From Raineyella sp. W15-4 (lineage in GTDB: Bacteria; Actinomycetota; Actinomycetes; Propionibacteriales; Propionibacteriaceae), in contig NZ_CP137079.1 of NCBI RefSeq assembly GCF_033170155.1, positions 1,550,001 through 1,614,000 on the forward strand: a stretch of DNA of 64,000 bases. Reading direction: 5' to 3'. Below the pieces are notes generated by a model. That model had not been told where the DNA came from. It saw only the letters and a list, made by a program, of their open reading frames with translations, and searched no databases. The first letter of the stretch is position 1. Each line of letters starts with the position of its first letter. Positions 35,663-45,231 of the stretch are shown here, one piece after another. The translations under genes and the position numbers were made by a program.

Positions 35663-37573
35663 TCACTCCCAACGGACCTCCGCTGGCACCCGGTCGGGCC
35701 GCCACCCGCGCCAGATCGGGTGCCGGAACCGTCCGGAGGCGGTGACCTCCCCGTAATCGACCTCGGCCACCAGCCGAGGCTCCACCCAGTGAGTGCCCGG
35801 CAGCTCGGCAGGCGGGACGACCACCGGCGGCGTGTCCCGAGCCAGCGGCTCCAGCAGGACGCGGGCCTCCCGGCGCGTCTCCGCGCCGAAACCCGAGCCG
35901 ACCCGGCCGCTGAAGACGAGATGGCCGGCCGGGTCCGGCACCGCGGTCAGCACCGCCCCGAGATCCACGTCGCCGGCGATCGGACGCCAGCCGATCACCA
36001 CCACCTCCTGGCTGCGCCGATGCTTGACCTTCAGCCACGCCGCGGACCGTACGCCCGGCTGGTAGGCGGAGGACCGACGTTTGGCGACGATCCCCTCCAG
36101 GCCGAGCCGCGCCGAGGCCGACATCGCTGCGCTCGCCGATCCGTGGTGCGCCGGCGGGACCAGGACGGCGTGGCCCGGTGTCAGCAGATCGTCCAGCAGA
36201 CGCCGGCGGGTGTCGTACGTCTCGCCGGTGAGGTCGCGCCCGTCGGCCTCCAGCAGGTCGAAGACCATCAGGGCGACCGGGACCTCCGCCTCCAGCCGGG
36301 CCAGGTCGGCGGCCCCGGCGAGGTTCATCCGCTGCTGCAGCAGACCGAAGTCCGGGCGGCCCGCGGACCCGAGGGCGACCACCTCACCGTCCACGACCAC
36401 GTCCTCCCGGGCCAGCACGCCCAGCTCGGCCAGCTCCGGGTAGGTCGCCGTGACGTCCCTACCGGTCCGGCTGGTCAGCTGCACCCGGTGCCCGGTGGTC
36501 CGCGCGAGGACGCGGATGCCGTCCCACTTCATCTCGTAGGCCCATCCTTCGCCGGACATCAGTCCCAGGGTCCCGGGGGTGGCGAGCATCGGCGCGTACG
36601 TCGGCTCGGTTCCGCCCGGCCGGAGCGGCGGATGGACCGTGCCCGCCGAGCGCGGCGCCCCGACCGTGCCCGCCGAGGGTGTCCGGCCGGACCTGGCGAC
36701 GGGGTGGTGGCCGCCGCCGTGCCGCAGCCGGTCCAGCACCTCCGCCATGGTCAGCTGGGCCAGGCCCGGGTCGTCGAGTTCGTCCCAGTCCCGCGGTGCG
36801 GCGACGGTCGGGATCAGCTGACCACGCAGCGACCACGGACAGATGGTGGTCTTCTGGGCGTTGTTCTGCGACCAGTCGAGCAACACCCGCCCGGTCCGCA
36901 GCGACCGGCGCATCTCCGAGACGACCAGATCGGGCAGTTCGTGGGTCAGTGCCTCCGCCAGCGCCCGGGCGACGGCGCTCACCTCCTCGGACGAGGCGGT
37001 GCCGGGCAACCCGGCGTAGAGGTGGAGGCCCTTGGCGCCGGAGGTGACCGGGAAGGCGGTCAGGCCCATGTCCGCCAGGACCGCGCGGGCCTCCCGGGCG
37101 ACCCGGACGCACTCCGGCAGCCCGACCCCCGGCCCGGGGTCGAGGTCCAGCACCAGCCGGTCGGGCGGCCCGGGTTCCGCCGCCGGGGTGAACCGCCACT
37201 GCGGGACGTGGATCTCCAGGGTGTCCACCTGGGCCAGCCAGGCCAGCGTCGCGGCGTCGTTGACCAAGGGATAGCTGATGACGCGTTCGACATGCCGGAT
37301 GTCGCGGCGGGCCACCCACGAGGGTGCGCCCCGCTCCAGTTGCTTGGTGAAGAACGCCTGCCCCGGCTGCTCCGCCGTTCCGACGCCGTGCACCCAGCGC
37401 TTGCGGGTCGCCGGCCGGTCCCGGGCCCAGTCGACCAACCGCTCGGCGACCGCCAGGTAGTAGTCGAGCACGTCTCCCTTGCGGGTGCCGGTCGACGGGT
37501 AGAGGACCTTGTCGGGATTGCTGAGCGTGATCGTCCGGCCACCGACCTCCACCGTCCGGGGTCTGCCCTCCAT
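35663..37573 (-). CDS. ligD: DNA end-joining polymerase-ligase LigD (Pol-Lig, no phosphoesterase)
   Basis: A fused enzyme for non-homologous end joining. 636 residues. The N-terminal half (1-290) is the primase-like polymerase (LSNPDKVLYP, DLDPGPGVGL, SGAKGLHLYAGL). A Pro/Gly-rich linker follows, then the ATP-dependent ligase with the adenylated lysine in EMKWDGIRV (Lys349) and an OB fold. The 3'-phosphoesterase domain present in many LigD proteins is absent. Divergent from ku with 72 bp between the starts. Confidence 0.92.
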   Translation of the reverse strand: MEGRPRTVEVGGRTITLSNPDKVLYPSTGTRKGDVLDYYLAVAERLVDWARDRPATRKRWVHGVGTAEQPGQAFFTKQLERGAPSWVARRDIRHVERVISYPLVNDAATLAWLAQVDTLEIHVPQWRFTPAAEPGPPDRLVLDLDPGPGVGLPECVRVAREARAVLADMGLTAFPVTSGAKGLHLYAGLPGTASSEEVSAVARALAEALTHELPDLVVSEMRRSLRTGRVLLDWSQNNAQKTTICPWSLRGQLIPTVAAPRDWDELDDPGLAQLTMAEVLDRLRHGGGHHPVARSGRTPSAGTVGAPRSAGTVHPPLRPGGTEPTYAPMLATPGTLGLMSGEGWAYEMKWDGIRVLARTTGHRVQLTSRTGRDVTATYPELAELGVLAREDVVVDGEVVALGSAGRPDFGLLQQRMNLAGAADLARLEAEVPVALMVFDLLEADGRDLTGETYDTRRRLLDDLLTPGHAVLVPPAHHGSASAAMSASARLGLEGIVAKRRSSAYQPGVRSAAWLKVKHRRSQEVVVIGWRPIAGDVDLGAVLTAVPDPAGHLVFSGRVGSGFGAETRREARVLLEPLARDTPPVVVPPAELPGTHWVEPRLVAEVDYGEVTASGRFRHPIWRGWRPDRVPAEVRWE

Positions 37574-37645
37574 CGCACCTCCCGCGTCCGCCGCCAGCTC
37601 TCACTGTATGTTCCCCAGATCACATCTGTCGGGTTCAATGGAGTC

Positions 37646-38515
37646 ATGAGGTCGATGTGGGCAGGCGCGATCGCCTTCGGACTGGTCAACGTGCCGGTGA
37701 AGCTCTATGCCGCCGCGTCGTCGCACGACCTGTCGCTGCACCAGGTCCACGATGCCGACGGTGGACGGATCCGGTACCAGCGCCGGTGCGAGACGTGCGG
37801 CGAGATCGTGCCGTACGAGCACATCCACAGGGCGTACGAGGCCGACGGCAAACGGGTGGTGCTCACCGAGGAGGAGCTGGAGGGGCTGCCGGCCGAGGCG
37901 GCCCACGAGATCCAGGTGTTGCAGTTCGTGCCGAGTGAGCAGATCGATCCGCTCACCCTCGGCTCCGCCTACTACCTGGAGCCGGACGCCCGGGCGGCCA
38001 AGCCGTACCTGCTGCTGCGGTCGACCCTGCAACAGACCGAACGCACCGCGGTGGTGAAGTACGCCCTGCGACAGCGGACCAGGCTCGGGGTGCTGCGGGT
38101 GCGCGGCGACCTGATGGTGCTGCAGTCGCTGCTGTGGGCCGACGAGGTGCGGGAGCCGGAGTTCGCCGGCCGGATCCCCGAGGCGCCGGTGACCGACGCG
38201 GAGCAGGCGATGGCCAACCTGCTGGTCGCGCAGCTCTCCGAGGACTTCGACCCCACGGCGTACGTGGACGACTATCAGGTGCAGCTCAAGGAACTGGTGG
38301 AGGCCCGGCTGGCCGCCGAGGAGGGAGTGATCGCCGCCGGCCCGGCACCGATGCCGGCGGTGGAGGAGGGCGGCGAGGTGATCGACCTGATGGCCGCCCT
38401 GCGGGCCTCCCTCGAGCGCAAGCGTGCCGGGTCGGGCGAGGCGCGGGTGGCCGAGAACCGGACAGGAGACCAGACGACCCGGGACCGGCTGGCGAAGCGG
38501 AAAGCCCGCAGCTGA
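37646..38515 (+). CDS. ku: Non-homologous end-joining protein Ku
   Basis: A homodimeric ring that binds broken DNA ends and recruits LigD. 289 residues, starting MRSMWAGAIAFGLVNVPVKLY, typical for bacterial Ku; the core continues RRCETCGEIVPYEH and ends in a basic, Lys/Arg-rich tail (RDRLAKRKARS) of the kind that contacts DNA. The second ATG three codons on is an alternative start. No strong promoter is visible in the short divergent region. Confidence 0.94.
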   Translation: MRSMWAGAIAFGLVNVPVKLYAAASSHDLSLHQVHDADGGRIRYQRRCETCGEIVPYEHIHRAYEADGKRVVLTEEELEGLPAEAAHEIQVLQFVPSEQIDPLTLGSAYYLEPDARAAKPYLLLRSTLQQTERTAVVKYALRQRTRLGVLRVRGDLMVLQSLLWADEVREPEFAGRIPEAPVTDAEQAMANLLVAQLSEDFDPTAYVDDYQVQLKELVEARLAAEEGVIAAGPAPMPAVEEGGEVIDLMAALRASLERKRAGSGEARVAENRTGDQTTRDRLAKRKARS

Positions 38516-38591
38516 GTTCCACGGGCAGGGCAGGTCGGCGGACGCGGGTCCGTCGGGCCGTCGATCCCCGGATCGTACGACCCTCCGTCCG

Positions 38592-38597
38592 TACGAT
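38592..38597 (+). promoter_or_regulatory. -10 box of the SulP gene (leaderless)
   Basis: TACGAT lies 7 nt before the ATG at 38605. Confidence 0.45.
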
Positions 38598-38604
38598 AGG
38601 CACC

Positions 38605-40515
38605 ATGACAGCCGCTGCGGGCTCGGGGTCGGGGGATCCGCCGACCGGGGCTGAGCGAGGGCGCCTCGACAGCGCCCGCCTGCTCCCGGGAGTGGGCGTC
38701 CTGCGCCACTACGACCACCGATGGTGGCGGGGCGACCTGGTGGCCGGTCTCACCGTCGCCGCCTATCTCGTCCCGCAGGTGATGGCGTACGCCGGCATCG
38801 CCGGACTCCCGCCGGTGACCGGGCTGTGGGCGATCGTCGGCCCGTTGGTGGTCTACGCGATCCTCGGCAGTTCCCGGCAACTGTCCGTCGGGCCGGAGTC
38901 GACCACCGCCCTGATGACCGCGACCGCCATCGCCACCCTCGCCCCGGACGCCGACCCGGGGCAACGGGCGACACTGGCGGCGGTGCTCGCGCTGACCGTC
39001 GCGGTGATCTGCTTCGTGGGCTGGGCGACCGGTCTGGGCTTCCTGTCGGAGTTCTTCTCCAAACCGGTGCTGCTCGGCTACATGACGGGGATCGCGGCGC
39101 TGATGATCATCGGTCAGCTCGGCCGGGTCACCCGGATCGCCACCGACGGGCGCAGCACCTACCTCGAGGTCCGCAGCCTGGTGACGAACTCTGTACAACT
39201 GCATTGGCCGACCGCGGTGCTGGCCCTCGCCGTGCTGGTCGTGCTGCTCATCCTCGACCGCTTCCTGCCCCGGTGGCCCGGGCCGTTGCTCGCAATGGCC
39301 GCCTCGGCGGCGGTGGTGGCCGGGTTCCACCTCACTGCCGAGGGCATCCGGGTCATCGGTGCGGTGCCCGCCGGGCTGCCGCCGTTCGGCCCGCCGGACC
39401 TGACCGGCATCCCCTGGCGGGAGATGGTCCCGGTCGCCGTCGGTGTGGCGCTGGTCGGCTACACCGACAACGTCCTCACCGGCCGCTCGTTCGCCGCCCG
39501 GCAGGGCCGGGAGATCGACCCGGACCAGGAGTTCTTCGCCCTCGGCGCGGCGAACGCGGCCGCGGGCCTCACCGGTGGCTTTCCGGTCAGCAGCAGCGGC
39601 AGTCGTACGGCGCTCGGGGCGATGATGGGCAGCCACACCCAGCTCTCCTCGCTGGTCTCGCTGGTGTGCGTGCTGGCGACGCTGTTCTTCCTCGGGCCGG
39701 CGATCGCCTCCTTTCCGTCGGCGGCCCTCGGGTCGGTCGTGGTCTTCGCGGCACTGAAGCTGATCGACCTGCGCGAATGGCGGCGGGTGGCCCGGTTCCG
39801 GCGCAGCGAGCTGGTGCTGGCGATCCTCACCACCGCCGGGGTGCTCGCCTTCGACGTCCTGATCGGGATCGCCATCGCGGTGGGACTGTCCATCCTCGAC
39901 CTGTTGCGGCGGTTGACCACCCCGGCCGAGGCGGTCCTGGGGCGGGTCCCCGGCACCCCCGGCATGTACGACACCGCCGACACCCCGGCGGCGCAGCCGG
40001 TGCCGGGCCTGGTTGTCTACCGGTACGACGCGCCGCTGTTCTTCGCCAACTCGGTGGACTTCCGCCGCCGGGCCCTGCAGGCCGCGCTGACCGCCGACAC
40101 GCCGACCCGATGGTTCCTGCTCAACGCCGAGGCCAACGGCGAGGTCGACCTCACCGCCGGCGACGAGATGGAGCAACTGCGCCGGATGCTCGACGAGCAC
40201 GGGATCCGGTTCGCCATCGCCCGGCTCAACGAGGAGGCCCGGGCCCAGTTGGAACGTGCCGGGATCATCGACGCGGTGGGCCGGGACTACGTCTTCCCGA
40301 CCCTGCCGACGGCCATCTCGGCGTTCGAACAGTGGGCCGCCGGGCATCCGGTCGACGACCCTGCCGACCCCGAGCCGGCCGGCGGTCCAGGCTCGGGATC
40401 GGGCCGACGGTGGCGCAAGCGGAGTCGCCGGGACCGCGATCCCGGCCGGCATGAACAGCCCGGCCGGCGTGAGCGTCCCACGGATCCGGGCGGCCCGCCG
40501 GCTACTTCCAGGTGA
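38605..40515 (+). CDS. SulP family anion transporter with STAS domain
   Basis: A 636-residue membrane protein with about 10-12 helices: DLVAGLTVAAYLVPQVMAYAGIAGLPPVTGLW is the SulP signature, and GPESTTALM follows. The cytoplasmic STAS domain is at about residues 470-570 (VVYRYDAPLFFANSVDFRRRAL). The end is a basic, disordered tail. Substrate could be sulfate, bicarbonate or another anion. Its last 14 bases overlap the convergent gene's end. Confidence 0.92.
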   Translation: MTAAAGSGSGDPPTGAERGRLDSARLLPGVGVLRHYDHRWWRGDLVAGLTVAAYLVPQVMAYAGIAGLPPVTGLWAIVGPLVVYAILGSSRQLSVGPESTTALMTATAIATLAPDADPGQRATLAAVLALTVAVICFVGWATGLGFLSEFFSKPVLLGYMTGIAALMIIGQLGRVTRIATDGRSTYLEVRSLVTNSVQLHWPTAVLALAVLVVLLILDRFLPRWPGPLLAMAASAAVVAGFHLTAEGIRVIGAVPAGLPPFGPPDLTGIPWREMVPVAVGVALVGYTDNVLTGRSFAARQGREIDPDQEFFALGAANAAAGLTGGFPVSSSGSRTALGAMMGSHTQLSSLVSLVCVLATLFFLGPAIASFPSAALGSVVVFAALKLIDLREWRRVARFRRSELVLAILTTAGVLAFDVLIGIAIAVGLSILDLLRRLTTPAEAVLGRVPGTPGMYDTADTPAAQPVPGLVVYRYDAPLFFANSVDFRRRALQAALTADTPTRWFLLNAEANGEVDLTAGDEMEQLRRMLDEHGIRFAIARLNEEARAQLERAGIIDAVGRDYVFPTLPTAISAFEQWAAGHPVDDPADPEPAGGPGSGSGRRWRKRSRRDRDPGRHEQPGRRERPTDPGGPPATSR

Positions 40516-41767
40516 TGACCGGGGTGCTGCCCTGCAGATCGGCGGTGAAGTGCGCGTCGTAGCTGTAGTCCTGGCGGACCACCCCCTCGACGTTCCCGCT
40601 GGTGGCTGCCGCTTCGAGGCGGTAGTGCAGGGTCACCTTCCCGGTGGCGCCGCCGCTCGCGGCGTCGAAGGTCACCTCGGCGCCCGGCCACGGATCGTCC
40701 AGCAGCGTGTACCTGATCGTGTCCGGTCGGACGGTGATGGCGGACCCGGTGGTGATGGCGATCGGGCAGCCGGCCGGTGTCAGGGACCGCTGCCCGAGGC
40801 AGGCCGACAGGGAATCGTGCGCGGCATCGGTGATCGCGCTGCGGGCCTGGGTCGACAGCCCTGGCTCCCCGCCGGTCCAGTGCTGGGCCGCGGCGCCCAG
40901 CGGATCGGGAGCGGTGACGATCAGGTCGGGCTCGGCGAGGGTGACGAAGGTGGAGGTCGTGGCGATCCGGTAACTGCCGGGGAACAGGTCGACGATCGTG
41001 GTGTCCGGCACCGTGCCGAAGACGGTCCGTGGCGGTGACCCGGCCCCCAGGTCGACCCGGGAGGTGACGGCCGACAACTTCCAGTGGGATCCCACCCGGG
41101 AGACCGGCAGCGCGACGTCGACCGCCTGCCCGGCCACCTGGTAGTGCACCTCGACGGTGCCGGCGTCGCCGATGACGCGCCGGGCCCGGTCCTGGGCGAT
41201 GGTGGCCTCGCCGACCCGGATGCCGGTCACCCCGCCCTTGTCGCGGGCGGCCCGCAGGGTCTCGTCGGTCAGCAGGGAGGCGTTGCCGGGGCGTTCCGCC
41301 GCTGTGTCCAGTGCCGCGGCCGCCTTCGCGTCCCGGAGTGCTCCCAGGTAGGCCTCGGCGACCTCGCGGGCAGCCGCTCGATCCGCGGCCAGCCGGGCGT
41401 CGTACCGCTGCCCCTCGAGGTAGCGCCAGGAGAAAAACGCCGCGCCGCCGATCAGCACCAGCGCCACCACCGCGCCGACCAGCACAATGGGCAGCCGTCG
41501 CCGGGACGGGGCGGTCGTCGCCCGGCGCGGGCCGGCGGGTGGGGTGGGCCCGGGCGCCGGCGGGCGAGGGGCGCCGGGCGGCCGGAACCACGGTGGGGTC
41601 TGCTCGGCCCCCGGCGGGGTCGGCGGCCGGTCGGCGGGCCCACCCCGCCGGTCCGCCGGCACCTCGCCCGGCCCGGGGGCCGCCGCCGAGTCAGCTCCGA
41701 ACGGGGCCGCGGGGGGCAATCCCGTGCTCCCGGAGAGCGGGGTCGACGGCTGCTGGGGAGCGGTCAT
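40502..41767 (-). CDS. Membrane-anchored protein with extracytoplasmic domain, unknown function
   Basis: 421 residues: a Pro/Ala/Gly-rich cytoplasmic N-terminus (1-88) that ends in RRRLP, one membrane helix (about 91-112), and an extracytoplasmic domain of about 300 residues with two cysteines (LSACLGQ, PAGCPI) that may pair. The layout resembles actinobacterial cell-envelope proteins of the type 'proline-rich tail, one helix, NTF2-like domains', but I cannot name the family. Convergent with the SulP gene. Confidence 0.68.
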   Translation of the reverse strand: MTAPQQPSTPLSGSTGLPPAAPFGADSAAAPGPGEVPADRRGGPADRPPTPPGAEQTPPWFRPPGAPRPPAPGPTPPAGPRRATTAPSRRRLPIVLVGAVVALVLIGGAAFFSWRYLEGQRYDARLAADRAAAREVAEAYLGALRDAKAAAALDTAAERPGNASLLTDETLRAARDKGGVTGIRVGEATIAQDRARRVIGDAGTVEVHYQVAGQAVDVALPVSRVGSHWKLSAVTSRVDLGAGSPPRTVFGTVPDTTIVDLFPGSYRIATTSTFVTLAEPDLIVTAPDPLGAAAQHWTGGEPGLSTQARSAITDAAHDSLSACLGQRSLTPAGCPIAITTGSAITVRPDTIRYTLLDDPWPGAEVTFDAASGGATGKVTLHYRLEAAATSGNVEGVVRQDYSYDAHFTADLQGSTPVITWK

Positions 41768-41919
41768 GGCGTCAGTATCTCAGGAACGACCGGTGCCACC
41801 CCTCGACCGTCGCGGGTCGATTCCTCACCGGCCGATCGGGTCGATCGGGTCGATCCCGACCGTCGGGCCCGCTGCCGTCGACGACCAGGGGGCGCGACGG
41901 CGCCGGGGCGGCGGGGTCC

Positions 41920-41925
41920 TACAGT
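41920..41925 (+). promoter_or_regulatory. -10 box of the AEC gene (leaderless)
   Basis: TACAGT lies 7 nt before the GTG at 41933 and overlaps the alternative GTG at 41924, which argues for the later start. Confidence 0.45.
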
Positions 41926-41932
41926 GTGGCAG

Positions 41933-42856
41933 GTGCTGGGTGTGTTGTCGGGGTTCTTCGTGATCGCTGTGGTCGTCGCCGTCGGCTACCTCCTGGCACA
42001 TCTGGGGGTGTTCACCGAACAGACCCAGAACATGCTCGGCACCCTGTCCTTCTACGTCGCCATGCCGGTGCTCTTCGTGACGATGCTGGCGGGGGAGGAC
42101 GTCACCGCCCTGCTGTCCGTGGACCTGGTCGCCTCGCTGGTGTCGATCGCCGCGATCATCGTGGTGTGGGTGGTCGCGGCCCGGTTCGTCTGGCGGCTGC
42201 CGATGGCCGAGACGGTCACCGGCGCCTTCGCCTCGGCGTACGTCAACGCCGGCAACCTGGGCCTGCCGATCGCGACGTACGTCCTCGGGTCGCCGACCCG
42301 GGTGGTGCCGGTGATGCTCACCCAGCTGCTCTTCCTGCAGCCGCTGGGGCTGGCACTGCTCGATCTCAGCACCGGCTCGGAGGCGCACTTCACCGTCCGC
42401 GCGTTCATCGGGCGGTTCTTCCGCAACCCGCTGACCATCGCCACCCTGATCGGCGTGCTGCTGTCGGTGACCGGGACCAGCATCCCCCCGCTGCTCGCCG
42501 CACCGTTGACCATGGTGGGTGCGATGGCGGTGCCCGGGATCCTGATGGCCTTCGGCATCTCGCTGCGGCTGGGCCCCCGACCGGACCGTGCCGCAGGACC
42601 GATGCTGGGTTTCCAGGTGCTCCTCAAGCTGGTCGCGATGCCCCTGGTGGCATGGGTCTTCGGCCGCTTCGTGATGCATCTCGACGGCGCGCACCTGCTG
42701 GCGGTCACCGTGATGGCCGGCCTGCCCACGGCGCAGAACGTGTTCGTCGTCGCGACCACGTACGGCCGGGGCGTGGTGATGGCCCGGGATGCGATCTTCG
42801 TGTCGACCGTGCTGTCGGTGCTGAGCATTTTCGGGATCGCTGCCCTGCTGTCGTGA
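41933..42856 (+). CDS. AEC (auxin efflux carrier) family transporter
   Basis: 307 residues with about ten membrane helices in two repeats. MLGTLSFYVAMPVLFVTMLAG and the Gly/Asn-rich SAYVNAGNLGLPIATYVLG are the family's N-terminal hallmarks, and GLPTAQNVFVVATTYG is the equivalent in the second half. The family exports small organic acids and related compounds; substrate unknown. I choose the GTG at 41933 because the earlier GTG (41924) overlaps the probable -10 box. Confidence 0.88.
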   Translation: MLGVLSGFFVIAVVVAVGYLLAHLGVFTEQTQNMLGTLSFYVAMPVLFVTMLAGEDVTALLSVDLVASLVSIAAIIVVWVVAARFVWRLPMAETVTGAFASAYVNAGNLGLPIATYVLGSPTRVVPVMLTQLLFLQPLGLALLDLSTGSEAHFTVRAFIGRFFRNPLTIATLIGVLLSVTGTSIPPLLAAPLTMVGAMAVPGILMAFGISLRLGPRPDRAAGPMLGFQVLLKLVAMPLVAWVFGRFVMHLDGAHLLAVTVMAGLPTAQNVFVVATTYGRGVVMARDAIFVSTVLSVLSIFGIAALLS

Positions 42857-42875
42857 CGTGCCCCCGTCGGTGCGC

Positions 42876-42881
42876 TAGTTT
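42876..42881 (+). promoter_or_regulatory. -10 box of the TY-Chap-like gene (leaderless)
   Basis: TAGTTT lies 6 nt before the GTG at 42888. Confidence 0.45.
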
Positions 42882-42887
42882 CGGGCC

Positions 42888-43805
42888 GTGCCCCAGTACG
42901 GAGACTTCGACCTCGATCGCAGCATCGCCCAGGCCTGGGACGAGTTCGAGCTGCGCCTCGCCGAGGTGATCTCGGTGATCGACGACTCGGCCGACTTCAC
43001 CATCGGATGCGTGGCCGTCGACGAGAGTCAGGTCCCGTACGTCAGCTTCACCGCGCTGGACCGTACGACGATCCGGGCGGAGGCCTCCAGCAATGCGGTG
43101 CTCGGTGAGGACTACCAGCTCGGTTCGGAGCAGCTCGCGCTGATGGAGCGCCTCGGCTGGTCCGCCCCGACCATCGAAGGGCCCCGGCCGACCGCGAACT
43201 TCTGGATCGAGCTGGACCAAGAGGCCTCCGACCGATTGGCCGCCGCCGCGGTCGGCGCGCTGCGCGATGTGTTCGGGGTGCAGCACCCGGTGTTCCTGGC
43301 CCCCGACCACCTCGCCGAGGTGCTCACCCCGCACCCGGAACCGCTGTCGGGCGCGACGGAGTTCGACGCCGAGGACGTGATCGCCACCATCCCGGTGAAC
43401 ACCCGGCATCTCAACGAGATGATCGAGACCGAACTCACCGACATGTTCGGCCACGCGCCGCTGCGTGACCAGGAGGGCGACATCGCGCTGCGGGTGGGGT
43501 CGGCGATGCTCTTCCTGAGGGTCTCCCAGGACGGCCGGGAACTGATCCTGTTCTCGGTGATCGTGCACGACGTGGCCGGACGCTCCCGGGCCGCGGAGGT
43601 GCTCAACGACCTGAACGCCGACGCCCGGATGGTGAAGTTCCACCTGGTCCGGGACAAGGTGTTCGCCAGCCTGTCGGTGCTCACCCACCCGTTCGTCCCG
43701 GCCCACCTCCATCAGGCGGTGCGGATCATGAGCGACATCGCCGACGGGATCGACGAGGAACTCGCCCACAAACTGGGCGGTCATACGACGTTCGAGGTCG
43801 AGTGA
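42888..43805 (+). CDS. TY-Chap/YbjN-like protein
   Basis: A soluble, acidic 305-residue protein. The C-terminal half (DIALRVGSAMLFLRVSQDGRELILFSVIVHDV, then AEVLNDLNADARMVKFHLVRDKVFASLSVL) has the fold pattern of the type-III-chaperone/YbjN superfamily seen in many actinobacterial proteins of unknown role. The N-terminal half is a separate alpha-beta unit. No membrane or signal segments. Family placement is by pattern only. Confidence 0.62.
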   Translation: MPQYGDFDLDRSIAQAWDEFELRLAEVISVIDDSADFTIGCVAVDESQVPYVSFTALDRTTIRAEASSNAVLGEDYQLGSEQLALMERLGWSAPTIEGPRPTANFWIELDQEASDRLAAAAVGALRDVFGVQHPVFLAPDHLAEVLTPHPEPLSGATEFDAEDVIATIPVNTRHLNEMIETELTDMFGHAPLRDQEGDIALRVGSAMLFLRVSQDGRELILFSVIVHDVAGRSRAAEVLNDLNADARMVKFHLVRDKVFASLSVLTHPFVPAHLHQAVRIMSDIADGIDEELAHKLGGHTTFEVE

Positions 43806-43853
43806 GGCCGGTCGTCTCCAGTACCATCGAACGAGGAAATACGGAGGAGGACC

Positions 43854-44267
43854 ATGCACGAAGGCATGTTCGCGGCGCTCGACCCCGAGGACTGTCGCGT
43901 CCTGTTGCGGACCCAGGAGGTCGGCCGGGTGGCCTGGATCTCTCCGGCGGCGGGACTGCTGGTCCTGCCGGTGAACTACGTCGTGCGTGACGATCTTGTG
44001 GTCTTCCGGACCTCCCGCGCATCGGTGCTCGCCGAGCTCGCCGAGGGGCGCGAGGTGTCCTTCCAGGTGGACGACATCGATGTGTCGACCGGCAACGGGT
44101 GGAGCGTGCTGGTGCAGGGTGTGTCCGCCACTCCGACCGACCCGGCCTGGCTCGAGGCACTCCGGGCGGACGGCCCGATGCCGTGGGCGAAGGGCGAGCG
44201 TGATCTCTTCGTCACAGTGGCAGTGCGGGAAATCAGCGGACGCGTGGTGGACCGCGAGGAGAAGTGA
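43854..44267 (+). CDS. Pyridoxamine 5'-phosphate oxidase-like flavin-binding protein
   Basis: 137 residues of the split-barrel PNPOx-like fold: MFAALDPEDCRVLLRTQEVGRVAWIS, VLPVNYVVRDDLVVFRT, EVSFQVDDID and GWSVLVQGVS are the typical strands. Such proteins bind FMN, F420 or haem and reduce diverse substrates. The gene is followed 37 bp later by the double USP, and the pairing is common in actinobacterial redox or dormancy regulons. Confidence 0.85.
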   Translation: MHEGMFAALDPEDCRVLLRTQEVGRVAWISPAAGLLVLPVNYVVRDDLVVFRTSRASVLAELAEGREVSFQVDDIDVSTGNGWSVLVQGVSATPTDPAWLEALRADGPMPWAKGERDLFVTVAVREISGRVVDREEK

Positions 44268-44270
44268 CAG

Positions 44271-44295
44271 ACTCGACAGCAGAACTCGACAGCAG
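44271..44295 (+). repeat. 12-bp duplication before the USP gene
   Basis: ACTCGACAGCAG occurs at 44271-44282 and 44284-44295. The second copy overlaps the AGGAGG ribosome-binding site of the next gene. Confidence 0.8.
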
Positions 44296-44304
44296 GAGGC
44301 AGTG

Positions 44305-45231
44305 ATGACTGAACCAGTTTCGCGTCGGGGTGTCGTGCTGGTCGGTGTCGACGGATCGCCGGACGCCAACCGAGCCCTGTCGTACGCCCGTGGTGCGGCC
44401 GAATTGCGTGAGGATGACCTGTTGATCGCCCACATCGTCGACGACGCCATCCTGGCGGGCGCCTGGGGGGTCGTCTACGACCCGTCGGTGTTGCACGAGG
44501 CCGGCATGCAGGTCGTCACCGAGGCGTCCGAGGCCGTGCAGGGCGAAGGCTTCCCCGCCGACCGGATCCGCACCGAGGTGATCATGGGCAACGCCACGGC
44601 AGCCCTCACCAAGCTCTCCCGCGATGCCGATCTGCTGGTCGTCGGTCGACGGTCGCTGTCCGGTCTGGAGCGGATCTTCGTCGGCTCCACCAGCGTCGGC
44701 GTGGCCGCGACCGCGCACTGCCCGGTGGTGATGATCTCCGCCGCCTCCTCGCCCGCTGCGACCGGTCGGCTGCACCGGATCGGTGTCGGCGTCGATGCGA
44801 CCGCCAACGGTGCCGCCGCCCTCGCCGCCGCGTTTGCGGAGGCCGACCGGCGCAAGGTCGATCTGGAGGTGATCCACGTCTGGGACGTGCCGGGAGCGGT
44901 ACGCCGGACCGGGGAGAAGGCCGTCGACGTGGCCGGCGCGGCCGCCGAGGGCGGTGTCCACGCCCTGCTGCAGCCGCTGCAGAAGCGCTATCCGGAGGTG
45001 AAGGTGACCACCCACGTCGTCCAGGGCCACCCGGTCAAGGAGATGGTCGCCCGGTCCAAGGAACTCGACCTGCTCTGGCTGGGGGTGCACACCACCGCCG
45101 GCTTCGGCGTCGGCGGGGTGGTCCGTGGGGTGATGGCACACGCCGAGTGCCCGCTGGCGCTGGTCCGTGACCGCGCCGAGGACACCGGTCCGCTCGACGA
45201 GGAAGAGATCCGGGGAGGCCAGCCCTCCTGA
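44305..45231 (+). CDS. Universal stress protein with two USP domains
   Basis: 308 residues in two tandem UspA domains (about 8-150 and 158-293). Each begins with a GVDGS or GVDAT strand and ends with a stretch such as VGRRSLSGLERIFVGSTSVGVAATAHCPVVMI, the ATP-binding glycine motif type. A perfect AGGAGG lies 5 nt before the ATG. Its TGA stop overlaps the probable CTG start of hrpA. Confidence 0.92.
   Translation: MTEPVSRRGVVLVGVDGSPDANRALSYARGAAELREDDLLIAHIVDDAILAGAWGVVYDPSVLHEAGMQVVTEASEAVQGEGFPADRIRTEVIMGNATAALTKLSRDADLLVVGRRSLSGLERIFVGSTSVGVAATAHCPVVMISAASSPAATGRLHRIGVGVDATANGAAALAAAFAEADRRKVDLEVIHVWDVPGAVRRTGEKAVDVAGAAAEGGVHALLQPLQKRYPEVKVTTHVVQGHPVKEMVARSKELDLLWLGVHTTAGFGVGGVVRGVMAHAECPLALVRDRAEDTGPLDEEEIRGGQPS

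Noticed and set aside
35720-37645. Plus-strand extension of the ku frame through ligD
   Set aside because: Antisense to ligD; the known Ku N-terminus begins at 37646.
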